The notes beneath the pieces were generated by a model. It saw only the letters and a program-made list of their open reading frames with translations, had not been told where the DNA came from and ran no database searches. Positions 52,165 through 64,000 of a stretch of DNA of 64,000 nucleotides are shown here, one piece after another; the first letter of the stretch is position 1, and each line of letters begins with the position of its first letter. The translations under genes and the position numbers were made by a program. Source of the DNA: Lates calcarifer (lineage: Eukaryota; Chordata; Actinopteri; Centropomidae). The DNA is taken from assembly GCF_001640805.2 (NCBI RefSeq), contig NC_066838.1:16874506-16938505 (forward strand), written 5' to 3'.

Positions 52165-52327
52165 ATACATACACACATGCACGCCCTATGCACACATGCA
52201 TGACCAAACTCGACACACACAGCTTTCTGAGAGGACCCCAACACATTTTATCATAAACCAGAGTCAGCTAATTCTGCCTTGCCTTGACCAATGCTGACAG
52301 GACAGCACTGCAGGGTGTGTTTATATT

Positions 52328-52359
<32 letters not shown>
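52328..52359. repeat. (TA)n(TG)n microsatellite
   Basis: Short TA run then about 10 TG units. Confidence 0.9.
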
Positions 52360-54339
52360 ACAAGGGCCCCTCGAAGTGAGGGGGCAGGTTGTCAGAGTCA
52401 GATGCCATATACTCTGTCACCCCCTATTGATCCCTTATCCCCTCCCCCCACAGTGCAAAAACTGTGCAAGACTGACAGACAAACCCCTGCTACTCTATAC
52501 ACAGCCTCTGTTTTAAACAGTCATTCACTACCTCTCCCTTTATTCAGTCACTCTCTCTCACTCTGCACACACTGAGAAACTTTGGAAAAGTCTGCGCTAA
52601 GCTCTCTGAATTTGAAAAGGCTTCTTTCTCTTTCGCGATTTAAACTCTGATTGTAACAAATCTGATTTCAAATCTTTTTCTCTCTTTTGGTAACACCAGA
52701 GAAAAATGCACAAAAGACTGCACAAAGTAGATAGTCACTTGTTATCTACTGTATCTGGCAGGAGCTTTAACTCTTCTTTTTAGCCTTTATATATTTTGTT
52801 TTTAGCCATCATAACTCTGTGGATTACAATTTGAGATCATCAGTGGTGCAGGCTGAAATATTTTCAACAATTAGTGGCTGGACTAATATGAAATTTTTGC
52901 AAAAGTTAGAATGGCACCTCTTGCCAGGTTGTATTTATTGAGCTATGATAAAATCACAGTTTTATACTCGATAGAAACAGGTCTATGTGAAGAAGATTTT
53001 GTAGTTGCTGACTTAGAACAGCTTAGGTGTTTTCATTCCTCTCCTTCTCTCTGTCTCACCCCTCACACACAGTGACTGCAAACTTTTTAGAGATGATAGC
53101 AGGCCACCACGAGCAGTCTCTCTCCAGTTCCTGAATCAATGAGCAACCACAGAGCATGTGCACCTTTATGAAATCTAAGTAAATATGAGACTCTCAACAG
53201 AGTCAGAAGAGTCTACAACATCCAGTTAGCCACTCAGGTTCACTCCCCAGTGTGATCACACAAACATCAACTCTTTTCTCTATATTTCAGAAACAATAAA
53301 TCATAGAAGTCTAATCATGTGATGTGATTTTTAGCTTTATACCTTGTGTCTCTAACGATTCCAGTAACAGGATTGTCTCCAAATACATATTGACTTTTGT
53401 TTAAGAAAGTAGTTTGAGCAGTATCAGTAGGCTAACCTTGAATCTATGATATGGAGGGATTGATTTGTGCTTTGGGGTGCATAGGAGCATAACAATAACA
53501 CTCCTGACAGTAAGTTGCCAAAAACCCTCTTCAATATTGATTGCTGATGTGCTGCAGTCATGAGTGCGGCCACAGCTTGGATAGAGATGGTTTCCCTGGC
53601 TCGGAGGCTCAATCAATGGCATCTGTCAAGTCATTAGTCTTCACAATCCTACCTATTGACCTTCAGCCGCCCTTGTTTTTGTGACTGTGTATGAGAGAGT
53701 GACAGAGAAGGAAAACAGATACAGAGGGTGATGATGAGTTATCAACAAGGTGAGATACAGATATACATTATTTTAATATTGTTCATGACTCGTTTTGCAT
53801 TTGTTCTCCTGACTGCAGAGATATCTGTTGTTGAGGCTGTTGCTACTTGTGTCATTATGTATATGTTGTTGATGTGTCCGTGTGTGGGTGAGTAGGGGTT
53901 GATAGGAATCAGAGATGTTTCCTGACAGCACTTGGCTCTGTTAATAATGCATGTCTTGTCACTGAGGGGCAGATGTGGGGTTAGATTGCTCAGTTGGGGT
54001 ATTGATTGGTGTGAGCATCTGTATGTCTGTATGTGTGGGCTCATATATGGCAGTGTGCAAATTTAATATCATTAGGGTGTACAAGAGTTACACGTATTAA
54101 ATACTGGCCCTGAAAGTTGTGGTACCTGAAACAGTGTCTGTGTTACTCTGGTTAAACCACAAAACGGTTGACTCTGAGGTCTGTGGATTATCCTGAGAAA
54201 CAGGCACATTATTTCTGGAAAGACATATTCCTGTTTTGAATTAAACATAATTTCTGAATTAGATTCACCTCAGTGGAACTGAGTTGACTGCAGAAATCTT
54301 AAAAGATATCTCAGAACATGGGCAAATAGAATCAAAATC

Positions 54340-54820
54340 ATGGCTGTAGGGATGGCAGATTTGGACCACTTTGATCCAGGCTGAAATATCCCAACAAATA
54401 TTGGATGAATTCCAATGAGATTTTGTGCAGACATTCATGGTCCCTGGAGGATGAATCCTAATATTGGATAGATTGCCATGGAATTCAGCCCAGACATTCA
54501 TACCCCCCTCAGGACAAATTCGAATCACTGGTGATCGCGTAACTGTTGCTCTAGCGCTGCCATCTGGTCAAAATTTAATTGTCCACCACATTAGTGTATG
54601 ACCAAAAGTCTGATAAAGTAACGACATGTTCATCAGCCTCAGCTGCACTTTGTTTTAGTGCCACTTAAACAGTGTTACACTCTCTAACACACTTGAACTA
54701 AAACAATGAACATAGTAAACGTTAGACCTATCTAGCATTGTCATTGTCAGCGTTTAGCTAAGTACAGCCTCACTGAGCTGCTAGCATGACTGTAGACTTT
54801 TAGTCTTGTTTGTAAATGCA
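54340..54820 (+). repeat. Teleost interspersed repeat (about 480 bp) in intron 3
   Basis: It shows the landmark order of a very common percomorph repeat. CAGACATTCATGGTCCC and CAGACATTCATACCCCCC lie in two imperfect tandem units of roughly 65 bp. CTCTAGCGCTGCCATCTGGT, CATCAGCCTCAGCTGCAC, CTAGCATTGTCATTGTC and TAAGTACAGCCTCACTGAGC follow, then GCTGTAGACTTTTAGTC. No ORF. Confidence 0.7.
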
Positions 54821-55024
54821 CGATCTGACCCTTTAAACAAAAGGAAACAGCCATCTAAAATATCTAGCATCTGCCGTAATTGTCCAGAGATAAGCTCCCT
54901 GATCCTAGACCAGCCTGATTTGTGATCCATCCTTGGGTTCCTCATAAGGAATAAATTGAATGTACATCATAAGTAATGAATAGAGTCCAGACAAGGTAGT
55001 TAATGTTTTTTTTTCTCCTTCCAG

Positions 55025-55225
55025 GACAGTGACCTGCTGACATTTAACATCTCAGCCCATCACTCCTGGTGGAGCGAACATGGGCCGGGGTGTGTGAGGA
55101 GAGAGATGCCACAGGCTCCGGGGGTCCGCACCACAGAGAGCCACTCCTACATCACTGTCATGGGCTGCCTCATGGACTACCAGTACATCGAGGTCGTGCA
55201 CAGCGGCACGCAGATTCTTGTTGCC
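55025..55225 (+). CDS. nkain4: nkain4 coding exon 4 (residues 92-158)
   Basis: This 201-base, 67-codon exon is preceded by ..TTTTTTTTCTCCTTCCAG and followed by GCC|GTGAGT. It encodes the large, probably extracellular loop between membrane spans 3 and 4, opening [10 protein letters not shown] with a possible glycosylation site at N99. [17 protein letters not shown] (residues 104-120) comes next, then a variable stretch at 121-131. The more conserved [20 protein letters not shown] follows at 132-151, and GTQILVA leads into span 4. C114 and C139 may pair. The variable stretch is where NKAIN paralogues differ most. The absence of the extra residue seen before TFN in NKAIN1/2 and the HSGxQIL motif are the main grounds for calling NKAIN4 here. 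Confidence 0.97.
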
Positions 55226-57144
55226 GTGAGTACAAGTTAGCAACACAGATGCGTCTCTAGCACCGACGTGCTCACATGCTGATACATGCGTGTGCGAACT
55301 TGTCGATAGGAACTCGTCACATGACATGCTTAACACCAGCAGCAGCCTCGCTCACTGTGGGATTCATGTATGCCAGAGGTTGACACAAAGGAAGGTGATG
55401 TTTTTGTTTCCCTTTAAGCACTTTTCTCAATATACCTCCACAGCGGTCTGTTATTTTGTCTATCGCACCCTCCCTTCCTCTGCCCCGGTCACTGAATGAA
55501 AAATTGATCTGTTGTTTTGTCTGGCTGAGGCTCAGACCTGACAGCTGCTAACAGGTTACTCAAACACTGGAAGGACTGTTATTGTCCTCTTTATACACCT
55601 CGGTATGAATACACGAGAAACTCAACATCCTGCCAGCATTCACATTTGCACACACTCATGTATGACTGTCTAACCTCATACTGGACGGGGGCCAGGACAC
55701 TCACAGTTTGCCAGCACAGCAGGCACTTGGGCTCTGACATGCACATTACACACAACTCACAGTAACATTCACTTACACACACTTTGACTCCATTGTGGCG
55801 CCTGTATACACGCTCACACCCATTCTCACAGTCGTTGTCACTTTAATACATGTGGAGTGGGTTTAATGGTGGCGGTCGGTGACAAAGAGAAGGAGGGAGC
55901 TAATACGCTAATACACCATCAGGCTTGATCTATAGTATGTCAGTGGGTTTCAGATTCCTGTCGACTGATTTCCACCTGGAAAAGCACTGTGAATGCTGTT
56001 GACTGCACGACAGATTAGAAAACTGGCAGAGGGACCCAGTGTTGAGAGGCACTGGATTGTACCGTTCATCCCATCACCCCCACTGAGAGAGGTAATAAAA
56101 TGGCTGACCTCACTTTACAGCCCCAGCTCTCTCACTGAGTCTTGTTAGCCCTGGCACTATAGGTAGCAGATTGGTTTATTCCTCACTTCATATGGACGTT
56201 TACTCCTCCATATGAAATGGCAACACCCTTACGGCTGCATTTTTTACATGATATTGCCCAACCAAGTATTCAGCGGCAACTCTGCAGGAAACAACTCCCT
56301 AGAGGGAATTGGTACTGAAGAGAGAGTTTGATGGGATGAATGAAATGCAAAGGAAGAAAGTGGGGTGTCCCTTTGTCTTTGTTCGAGGGGGTTTCAAGGT
56401 TGCAGCGAGAGGCCATTAAATATTTAGTTTGGGCTCCAAGGAGCATGTTTCATTAAGATGAAAAATGTGGATCCATTGGCCAGTAATGGAGGCATCACTG
56501 TCATCCATCTGCTGAGATTTGTCATGAACAAGAAGGGGAGACATTCAGAAGTGAAGCTTAAGATTCGGGGAAGTGTTGTTGCTTATTGATGCTTTAGGCA
56601 AAATTCAGCCAAAAGTAACGTCAAGGTTTAAAGGATGAGCTTGAAGTGGAGGCAACCTTTTCAAACTGAGATATGCATTATTCATTTATCACTGAGGGGA
56701 ATATTTTGCTCCATATCTGCCATTATATTCTTTGTTGCCTTCACTGAAACCAAACTTTCCCATCCATCCTACAATACATATTGCTGTTGAATGGCTTTAG
56801 TTTCCCTAGTACAGTCATAATAATGAATGATTTCCCTGTCAATAAAGTAAGCAGAAAATCCACTTGTTCCTCTCTCTCTGTCCCTCCTCTACCTTGTCCT
56901 TTTTTGCTCCTGCGCACCGCCTTCGCTGTTAAATAAAACAGTCGAGTGTGAGAAAACATCTCCGGTGAGATAGAGGGTAGTTACGAAGAAGGGTAAGAGA
57001 GAGGGAGGAAGAAAAATGGTGCAAGATGTGAGATTCAGTTTACATCTGTAGACATAACTCTTACACATTAAAGGGAGTAGTGAGAGATGTCAAAGTGTTG
57101 TCAGAGCTGCTGAGCTTCCCATAAAACAGCCGGAGACCGTGCGT

Positions 57145-57145
57145 G

Positions 57146-57170
<25 letters not shown>
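57145..57170. repeat. (CA)n microsatellite
   Basis: About 13 CA units in intron 4. Confidence 0.95.
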
Positions 57171-57177
<7 letters not shown>

Positions 57178-57959
57178 TCATATCATTTAGTGTAGGTTAT
57201 TGCTGCCACAGGCGATGCTTTCTTCTGTTGCCTCTCTATTCCCTGCATTGGGAGGATTGTGTGGAAGTTGATAATGGGAGGAACGGCAGCCTGCGTCATT
57301 CTCTTGTTCCATTGTTCATTTCCTTTTTTTTCCATCTAGTTTTTCCCCCCCCATGACAATCTCTTTGCTCTGTCTGTCTTCCTGTCTCCTTCCCCTGCCC
57401 AGATCTCTCACTGTTTGACCTTCGCGTCGATCAAATTCCCTCCAACTTAAATGACACAAATGACAATGCACTTCCTCTCTCTGCATTTTTCTCACTCACT
57501 GTCACTTTTTGCTCCTTCTCTCATTTTCTCTAGAGCTCAAGGGCTCTGTCATGTCTGTCTGCTGTCTGTGTTAGACTGCGGCGTGTTTTGCGCCAGGGGG
57601 CCCTGGCTCGGGCAAGGAATGAATAAAGGGCCCCCCCTGGTTGATTAGAGGGGTCCCCTCAGACCCCTGTGATTACTGCTCAGGGCTGTGCTTCGCCTAT
57701 AAGCCCAGTTGTGTGTTTTGTGGTTGTGCAGGTTCACTCAGCTCAACAGCATGAAAACAGCATGGCCACCGCACCCACTCCCTCACTTGCTTTGATAAGT
57801 CCATTAGTCCATGCTGTGTTTTCAAAATCTCATACTTGACAGACGTTGCTATTTGTGTGTATGCTGCACGGGGAGCCGACGGAAGGGATCTTTGATGTGC
57901 CTTGTATTTGAAGTCCAGTAATTTGTCCGCAGTCATTACGACCATGGATTGTCTAGTTT

Positions 57960-58330
57960 AATAATAGCATAAAGTACATCAGCAATATGTCAGGGCCGAC
58001 ACTGCATTGTAATTGCGCTGCAAGTTTTACGGCATCTGCTTCAAAGGATTATAAAGATCCTGGGATTAAAAGACTTATGATGCAGCAGTGAGCAGTTATT
58101 AGGTCTGCTGGCTGCTGCCAAAAAAGCAGGGAGGAGAAGAGAAAGACCTCAAGACCAGAGGAGAGAATTAGTCTCCAGCTGGCCACCGAATATTGTGTCG
58201 GGCTACTCGCGGAACATCATAAAAACATGACTGCCCACCATTATTCTTCAAAGGCTGTCTCAGCCAAGAGCTTTAATTGTTAATCTGTTTTGCAAGGGAA
58301 ATGGATTTTCCCCAGATTAATTTTACTCTA
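57960..58330. promoter_or_regulatory. Candidate intron 4 enhancer block with paired OTX/CRX-type sites
   Basis: Two GGATTA sites (58046-58051 and 58063-58068) are 17 bases apart in the same orientation. Nearby are TGTAATTGCG (about 58009) and, further on, GCTTTAATTGTTAATC (about 58270) and CAGATTAATTTTAC (58313-58326). Little simple repeat is present. Confidence 0.35.
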
Positions 58331-58867
58331 ATATTTGGTTTTCTTAAACTTCTGAGAGAAAGCAAGAGGGAGAGGGAACAGAGAAGAACTGAAAAACAAG
58401 CAGCATTAAAGGAGTAAACCTCTCACGGCGTGCTTGCTTTTCTTTTCGCTCGCTACTGGTTGTTTTATTTAACTGCCTGTTTAGCCTTCTGTCCATTTGT
58501 TTCTTGGTCCAGAGAGCGCCACTTTTATTCCTTTCACCGAGTTCAACCTCTTGTAAAATCCTCTGTATGTGGCTGCTTGTGAAGAACAAGTTGTGTTTTC
58601 CTTTCTGCATGAGCAGCCTCTTGTGCCTACATGTTGTGTTTTTGGACATAAACATGCTGTTATTTGCCGGTATTTGATGTGGAAGATGCGAATCAGCACT
58701 GCAGACACTAAACAACCCCGTGTGGTCCTATGTAAGCTGTATAGATCTGTGTGTGTGAGTGTGTGGGTGTGCTCACATCTTGAGAGGGGGCTGATAGAAG
58801 AGAACAGGTGGATGTGGTCTCTGCAGTCTCTATCTCATCGTGTTTTGTCATTAAACATGCAGCTGCC

Positions 58868-58907
58868 CACACACAAACACAAACACAAACACACACACAC
58901 ACACACA
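58868..58907. repeat. (CACAAA)n / (CA)n microsatellite
   Basis: ACACAA units passing into pure CA. Confidence 0.9.
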
Positions 58908-59224
58908 TCTAATTTTCTGCAGAGGAGCTTGTGCCTTATTGTCAGGAAGAAAGTCCTGTGTAATTAACCTACAAGACATCTGCACCAGCTCTCTCCCTCT
59001 CCCTCTCTGTTCCTCCTCTCTCCCATGAAATATATTTTACCTACGAATTCCTTTCATTATAGTACACTCAGTGAGTTTTCTCCTGACACTGAGCCACGAT
59101 CAATAGAGTGTTAATTAGCTTGTAGATCGACTCAGATATCCATCACTGCACAGGCCTGTGGGCTGTGCACAGAAGGCATCTCCAGATGTATGTGAAAAAC
59201 AGAAAAATACACAGCTGTAACTTG

Positions 59225-59445
59225 CAATTATTGTCATAATTGATGAATTGATCTGTTTGTTATTTTTCTCAACTAACTGACCAACGGCCATCAGATGGTT
59301 TCTTCAAACTGCTAATTTTGTCCAACCAGTCAATTTACCAACCCAAGAAACATAAGAAACAGAACATTTGAGAAGCTGTAACTGGTAGGAATAACTTAAA
59401 CAATTACTAGATGATCAAAAATGATGATTGACTGCACTGATACAG
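59225..59445 (+). repeat. Teleost interspersed repeat, copy 2
   Basis: The recognisable blocks are TCTTCAAACTGCTAATTTTG, TCCAACCAGTCAA, CATTTGAGAAGCTGTAACTG and GATGATCAAAAATGATGATT, the latter half of the same family as at 14.6 kb. Confidence 0.6.
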
Positions 59446-60422
59446 TCATAAATGGAAAGACTGAAAAGGCCGATCCTGGAAGGATGCAGTTGTTAAGACC
59501 TTTGTAGTGAGCCAGACTGGTAATAGAATTTTTATTTTTAGTTTGTTTTGACAGACATATCCAAATGATTGACTGTTATTGTAGTTGTCTAGAAGCTTCT
59601 AATCATGAAGTAGAGTCATGAATGGAGGGACTTGATGTTTGTGAGTGAGAGCGCGCTGTCAAAGGTGGTTATGTGTCTTTCTGGGCCAGCACATTGACTA
59701 TAAACCTGACCTTCATTAGCCTATGCAAATACAAGTAACCTTCTTTTCTAGCTCAGCAGCTGGCCTCCTTCTCACGCACACACACACACACACAGATAGA
59801 CACACCAATGAATGCCTGAGCCTTCAACTTCTTTCCACCCTCATTTTCTGAGAGAAGGAACACAGATAATGCTGAACTATCACAAATACCTTCTTTAGTT
59901 TCCTCCACAGCCTAGTAAATAGTAAATGAAGGGCCCACTGGAGGATAGCTTTGCTTTTGATGTTTTCCCGCATCCAGGGCTGAACTTTTTGTGCCCAGTT
60001 TTCTGCCTCCATCTCTTCCTCCTGTCAGCTGTCCAGGCCTCTGTTTTCTGCTGTCCCAACAACCTGCAGAGGAGATGGAGAAGGAGAGAGAGGAGGGTGG
60101 TGCTCGCTTGTTAGAAAGACAATAAAACAAGGACGCATAGAGAGAGGTGGAGAGAAAAGATGACAGAGGAGGATTTACAATTTGTGGAGAGACAATGATG
60201 TGGAGACTTGTCTTTAGAAAGTAACTGTGCAGAGTGCAAGGAGGGAAAAAAAAACGAATGATTGGCAGCTAAAAGAGTTGGCTTTAGTGTGGCACGTCTT
60301 CACAGACAGACAGAGATCAAGTCTCAGAGGACATGCGGGGGCTTTATGAGCTTAATTAATATGACATTAATTTCTAAAATGATCCCTGAACTGACAGGGG
60401 GGAGTCAGAGAAGACAGCTAAG

Positions 60423-60424
<2 letters not shown>

Positions 60425-60460
<36 letters not shown>
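60425..60460. repeat. (GT)n microsatellite
   Basis: About 18 GT units in intron 4. Confidence 0.95.
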
Positions 60461-60463
<3 letters not shown>

Positions 60464-62345
60464 GTGTGGGGGAGGGGGAGATTTATGAGTGTGATTTAAA
60501 GCCATTTAATATGCAAGGAGATATAAGTGGAATTGTCACTTGTCATTGAGGACACTGACCTATATTAGCTAAGGACAGCAATGCCTCCAGAAAAAAAGCA
60601 CCAAGTGGTCACTTCTCTGATCTTATTAGCTTCCTTTACATCACTCTAAATGTACCACAGCCTTAGAAAGGAAAACTGGAAGTCAGACCAGTTTAGCCTG
60701 TGCAGGGACTTTCTGGAAATGAAAGGCAGACGTGTGTGTGGAGATATTACTCGCAGTCCTCCTTTATAGTCCATCTTGATTCAGTGTCCAGACTTTATAG
60801 CAGTTATCAGTGGAGCTGTGAGATATGGCAGTGATTTTCCATTACTGAGCAGTGACAGGTACTCTCACAAGGTTCGGCTTTAACTGATTAAAGGAATTCG
60901 GTTTCAGGAAATTTTGTGCTGTGTTGGATTTGTCTATTCACAGTTGCTATTTATAAGTGCACAGCGAAGCTAAAAGTAGCCAGAGTACGTCAGTCATATT
61001 GTGTGTTTTTTTTCTTTTCTATCCTCAGGGCAATAGCACGGCTTTAGATTTAAAACTGTCTTCAAATTGTTTCTGTCATCATCATTGCAACCTCCTTGTG
61101 GTTTCCTAGACCACATTTCTCTGATGCACTCTTTCCTCCTCTCTTTTCTCTGTTTCTCTCTCACATGTGCTTTCATAGACACAGACAGGTGACAAATGAA
61201 AGAAATGAAATAAATGAAAATATGCCTCCTCACAGGGTGTGGAGGGTCTCTGAAGGGTTTGATGAGTAGGAAAATGATGTCAATCACATGCTATGCTATT
61301 GTTTGAACACCCATTGAAGACTCTGGACCACTGTGTCAGTGTTCAAACCAGAAGTGGCACAAAAAATACAAGGGGCTGCAGTGGTGTGGGCATGTGGTTG
61401 CAGACAGCAACCATCCAGGACAGGGGCCTTCATTATCAAATTTGCAACTTGCAAGCTGGGATTTGCAACAATCAATAATTTACTCTCACCTTAATTGTGA
61501 TAGGTTTCTGCGATCAGAACAAAAACATTCTTGTGAGCCGTGCTTGATCACACGAGAGTCCACAAACTTTGTCTCTGAGCGACAGTCATTTGTGAAATGT
61601 GACATTTGCAATCTGTGCGTCAGTGCTCACAGATTGCTTTTGTGAAGATGGATTGACTGATTCATCTCTGAGTTTAGAGACTTGACAGACACTAAAACAC
61701 TGCGCAGCATTTTTTAAGACCACAAGACGGGATTCTACAACTCTGGAAAGTTGTCATGGCAGCAATTATTTTATCAACTGTCTTGATGATTGCCGGGTAA
61801 ACTGTGGAATTAGGAGTTTCTGTTCTCCTGCTTGTTGCTGGACAATGTGGCATTTTATTGGTTGAACCCTCTGCATGAGCTGCATTAATGCAGTTATCTC
61901 ACTTAAATGAATGAGGGGACCTGTGTTTTCCACACAATTATTGTTGATAATGGCTTACTACAGCCCTCTCCTCCACCATCATCAAAACACTGAGTGAAGG
62001 ACTATATTTTGGAAGAATGGCACTCCATTAGCAGAGTTCAGATATTTGTAGACTCTACATTAAGGAGAATTGAAACAGTACTCATGGCTCATGGTGGTCT
62101 AACACCTTACTAATTCACTTAATGATGGGTTTTCCTTTGATTTGTCACCTGTCTGTATATATGCTATATAAACATTTCCCTCAGCCTCAGACCTCCTCCG
62201 CTGTGACATGTCGGCTGTCCTATCATTGACTCAGTCCCAGACCACAACAGCAGTCAGGGCCCTTTGTGAAAATTAAACAAACGTGCACTCATGCGTAGAT
62301 ATTAACTCGTATGAGCGCACACTTTTACAGGAAAAAGCACACATG

Positions 62346-62370
62346 GACACACACACACACACACACACAC
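62346..62370. repeat. (AC)n microsatellite
   Basis: About 12 AC units in intron 4. Confidence 0.95.
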
Positions 62371-63669
62371 AGACACAATACAATTGAAAAGCTGGGTGTG
62401 CCCCCTGCTGTTAACACCATCTTGTGTTTGACACTGGCTTTATACATATGCTAATTCACCTCCATTTCGCCGCTGCCATAATGGATGGGGTGAGACCAGC
62501 AATTAGATACTAGAGAGAGGAAAAAACAGGTGAGAGAGAAGCAGAGGGAAGAGCTGCGTATCTTATCTAGCCCACACAGAGACAGACTCATTCCCTTGTC
62601 TACTGGACACCACACCTGCGTTTCATTCATAAATAAAACATTTAATCTACATCTGGACGAACTTCGGTAAAGGCCACGTATATTGCACACATGAAAAATG
62701 GTATAAAAAAAGATGAAAGACCTGCAAACTCTTCCTCCTATAATTTCACAGGCTAAGCTAAGTTATAGGGTGAATGGATGTTATATAAATAGCCACCATC
62801 ACACACAGTCATTTCCCCCCTTGGGTTCTGTGTTTGTGTACCCAGTGTGCGAGGAGGGCAGAGTGCCCAACGCTGTTTTAATTGGCATGGCGGAGTGCCA
62901 AGTGATGGATGGATGGCTGGGTGGAGAGACTGTCTCTCAGTGTCTGTCTCTCACTGTGTCTGTTTCTGAGTCGATGACAGCCATCTGCCAGTTCCACAGG
63001 CAATTCTCAGCTCTGTATGTTTGCCCGAGCTTGTGTTGCCGTACAGTCACTGGAGTGCTCACTCTGTTGCTTTCTGGTGTGTTTGTGCATACAAGGAAAC
63101 TACAGTATGTACACTGCAGAAACCCTGTAAACTTCGAAAGCATTGCCAACACCTATATCATAGAAGAAGTGGTGGTAGTGAACACAACACTCACATATTA
63201 TCATATGTGAACAGCTGTCTGTTTACACATCCAGCAATTATGGAGCAACATTATTAATTTGGAGGTGGCCACCTTATGTATGTGAGTCCAGCGTTCACCA
63301 CTGTTTTACCTTTGTTTTTGGTCTCTCCCGACTTTTGAAGAAAATATCTGTGTCTTAAGTCGATAAGTGCTCCTCTAAGTTCAGCAGCTAGTCGCTAACT
63401 TTATCTGTCTGCTGTTTGGTGCTGGGTAGTAGCATGCAGTTGGTTTTTCGAGTTTGTTTTGCTGCCTCAAAGCTGCCTGCTGCAGCCAAAAATGCTGCCG
63501 ATGAGAGCCGTGAGACTAAATCAAAACATTACAACAAAACAATGAGCTGAAAGGTGCGATAAAGTACAGCAGAGCTGAGGGCAATTTCAGAGGCAGTTCA
63601 TCACTACCTCTTTTATTTTACACATTTCATATTTCACACATCTATATTATGTGGATATTAATTATAGCT

Positions 63670-63870
63670 GCTTTAAGGCTGCACCTATGAATTATTTATT
63701 TTCTTTTTCAATTAACCTCATAATGATTTTTGGTGATTAATTGTTAAGTCTGTCAAATATCACATTTTGTATTTGATAAATAACTTAAACCATCACTTGA
63801 TTACACAAATGATTGGCACTTTAGTTTTTATCAATTAATCAACAAATCATTTCAGCTGTAGCGCTGTTCT
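63670..63870 (+). repeat. Teleost interspersed repeat, copy 3, just upstream of exon 5
   Basis: GGCTGCACCTATGAATTATT, GATTAATTGTTAAGTCTGTC, AAATATCACATTTTG and the ending TATCAATTAATCAACAAATC, then TTTCAGCTGTAGCGC, match the outer parts of the same family. It stops about 130 bases before the exon 5 acceptor. Confidence 0.6.
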
Positions 63871-63997
63871 TTGCACAGTGTTTTGTCAGCAGCCCACCGG
63901 AGGACCCCTGAGATCACAAACACACTGTTTTTTTATCAGCATGTGCACCGCCAGCGCTGCAGAGTCTAACCTCTCTTGTTTGCTTGTGTGTTCACAG

Positions 63998-64000
63998 CTC
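63998..64000 (+). CDS. nkain4: nkain4 coding exon 5, first codon only (residue 159), cut by window end
   Basis: The window ends three bases after a good splice acceptor (..TGTGTGTTCACAG|CTC). A branch-point-like TCTAAC lies at 63965-63970, about 29 bases before the exon, with a mostly pyrimidine run between. The codon CTC gives leucine, as expected after QILVA where family members continue with the fourth membrane span (L/I-G-F-V/I). The remaining exons, with the acidic EEEDSFDFIGGFD motif and the C-terminus, must lie downstream. Confidence 0.8.

Larger units (their letters stand above)
55226..63997 (+). other. nkain4: nkain4 intron 4 (8772 bp)
   Basis: It carries CA/GT arrays at 57.15, 58.87, 60.43 and 62.35 kb. 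Two copies of a dispersed fish repeat lie at 59.23-59.45 and 63.67-63.87 kb. Two homeodomain-site-rich blocks (57.96-58.09 and 58.24-58.33 kb) look like candidate enhancers. A 165-codon frame at 62713-63210 has no recognisable domain and is judged non-coding. Confidence 0.85.

Noticed and set aside
62713..63210. 165-codon plus-strand frame in intron 4
   Set aside because: No recognisable domain, no splice or initiation context, and composition like the surrounding intron.

Overview
This is vertebrate, almost certainly teleost fish, nuclear DNA. It has one recognisable protein-coding gene with small exons, long introns and canonical GT-AG splice sites. It also has very many (CA)n and (GA)n microsatellites and several interspersed repeats that I recognise as typical of ray-finned (especially percomorph) fish genomes. 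There are no operons, rRNAs, CRISPR arrays or confident tRNAs. Almost all open reading frames over 60 codons are chance frames in low-complexity or non-coding DNA.

The gene is a member of the NKAIN family (Na+/K+-transporting ATPase interacting proteins, small four-pass membrane proteins) on the plus strand, and nkain4 is the best fit. Five coding exons can be placed: 30059-30112, 48485-48622, 49944-50024, 55025-55225, and the first codon of exon 5 at 63998-64000, where the window ends. The introns are 18372, 1321, 5000 and 8772 bp. All junctions are phase 0, and together the exons encode residues 1-159. The last membrane segment and the C-terminus lie beyond the window.

Positions 1 to about 29600 are upstream intergenic DNA. 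No coding exon could be supported there. It holds microsatellites, purine tracts and a small MITE family with copies at about 11.0 and 21.6-22.2 kb. It also holds a copy of a common fish repeat (14.63-14.82 kb) and two CpG-containing, promoter-like segments. One, at 24.26-24.62 kb, looks like a minus-strand first exon with a consensus splice donor. The other, at 25.3-25.5 kb, carries NRF1-like and ETS-like sites. The nkain4 promoter and 5' UTR lie at roughly 29.55-30.06 kb and include a nine-codon upstream ORF.

Intron 1 holds a 5'-truncated L1-type LINE fragment (about 41121-42246) flanked by an imperfect 14-bp target-site duplication. It also holds a decayed Tc1-like transposon (about 45640-45942), a perfect 15-bp-arm hairpin at 34907-34943, and a homeodomain-type palindrome at 33906-33929 inside a probable conserved enhancer. 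Intron 2 has a G-quadruplex motif, intron 3 has a fish interspersed repeat, and intron 4 has two more copies of the 14.6 kb repeat. One of those copies ends about 130 bp upstream of exon 5.

I found no evidence of a new gene system. The observations most worth checking are the putative minus-strand transcript at 24.6 kb, the regulatory-looking palindrome and OTX/POU-site clusters in the introns, the perfect hairpin, and the repeat next to exon 5. Family assignments, repeat identities and transcription-factor sites rest on recall and reading by eye, not on database searches.
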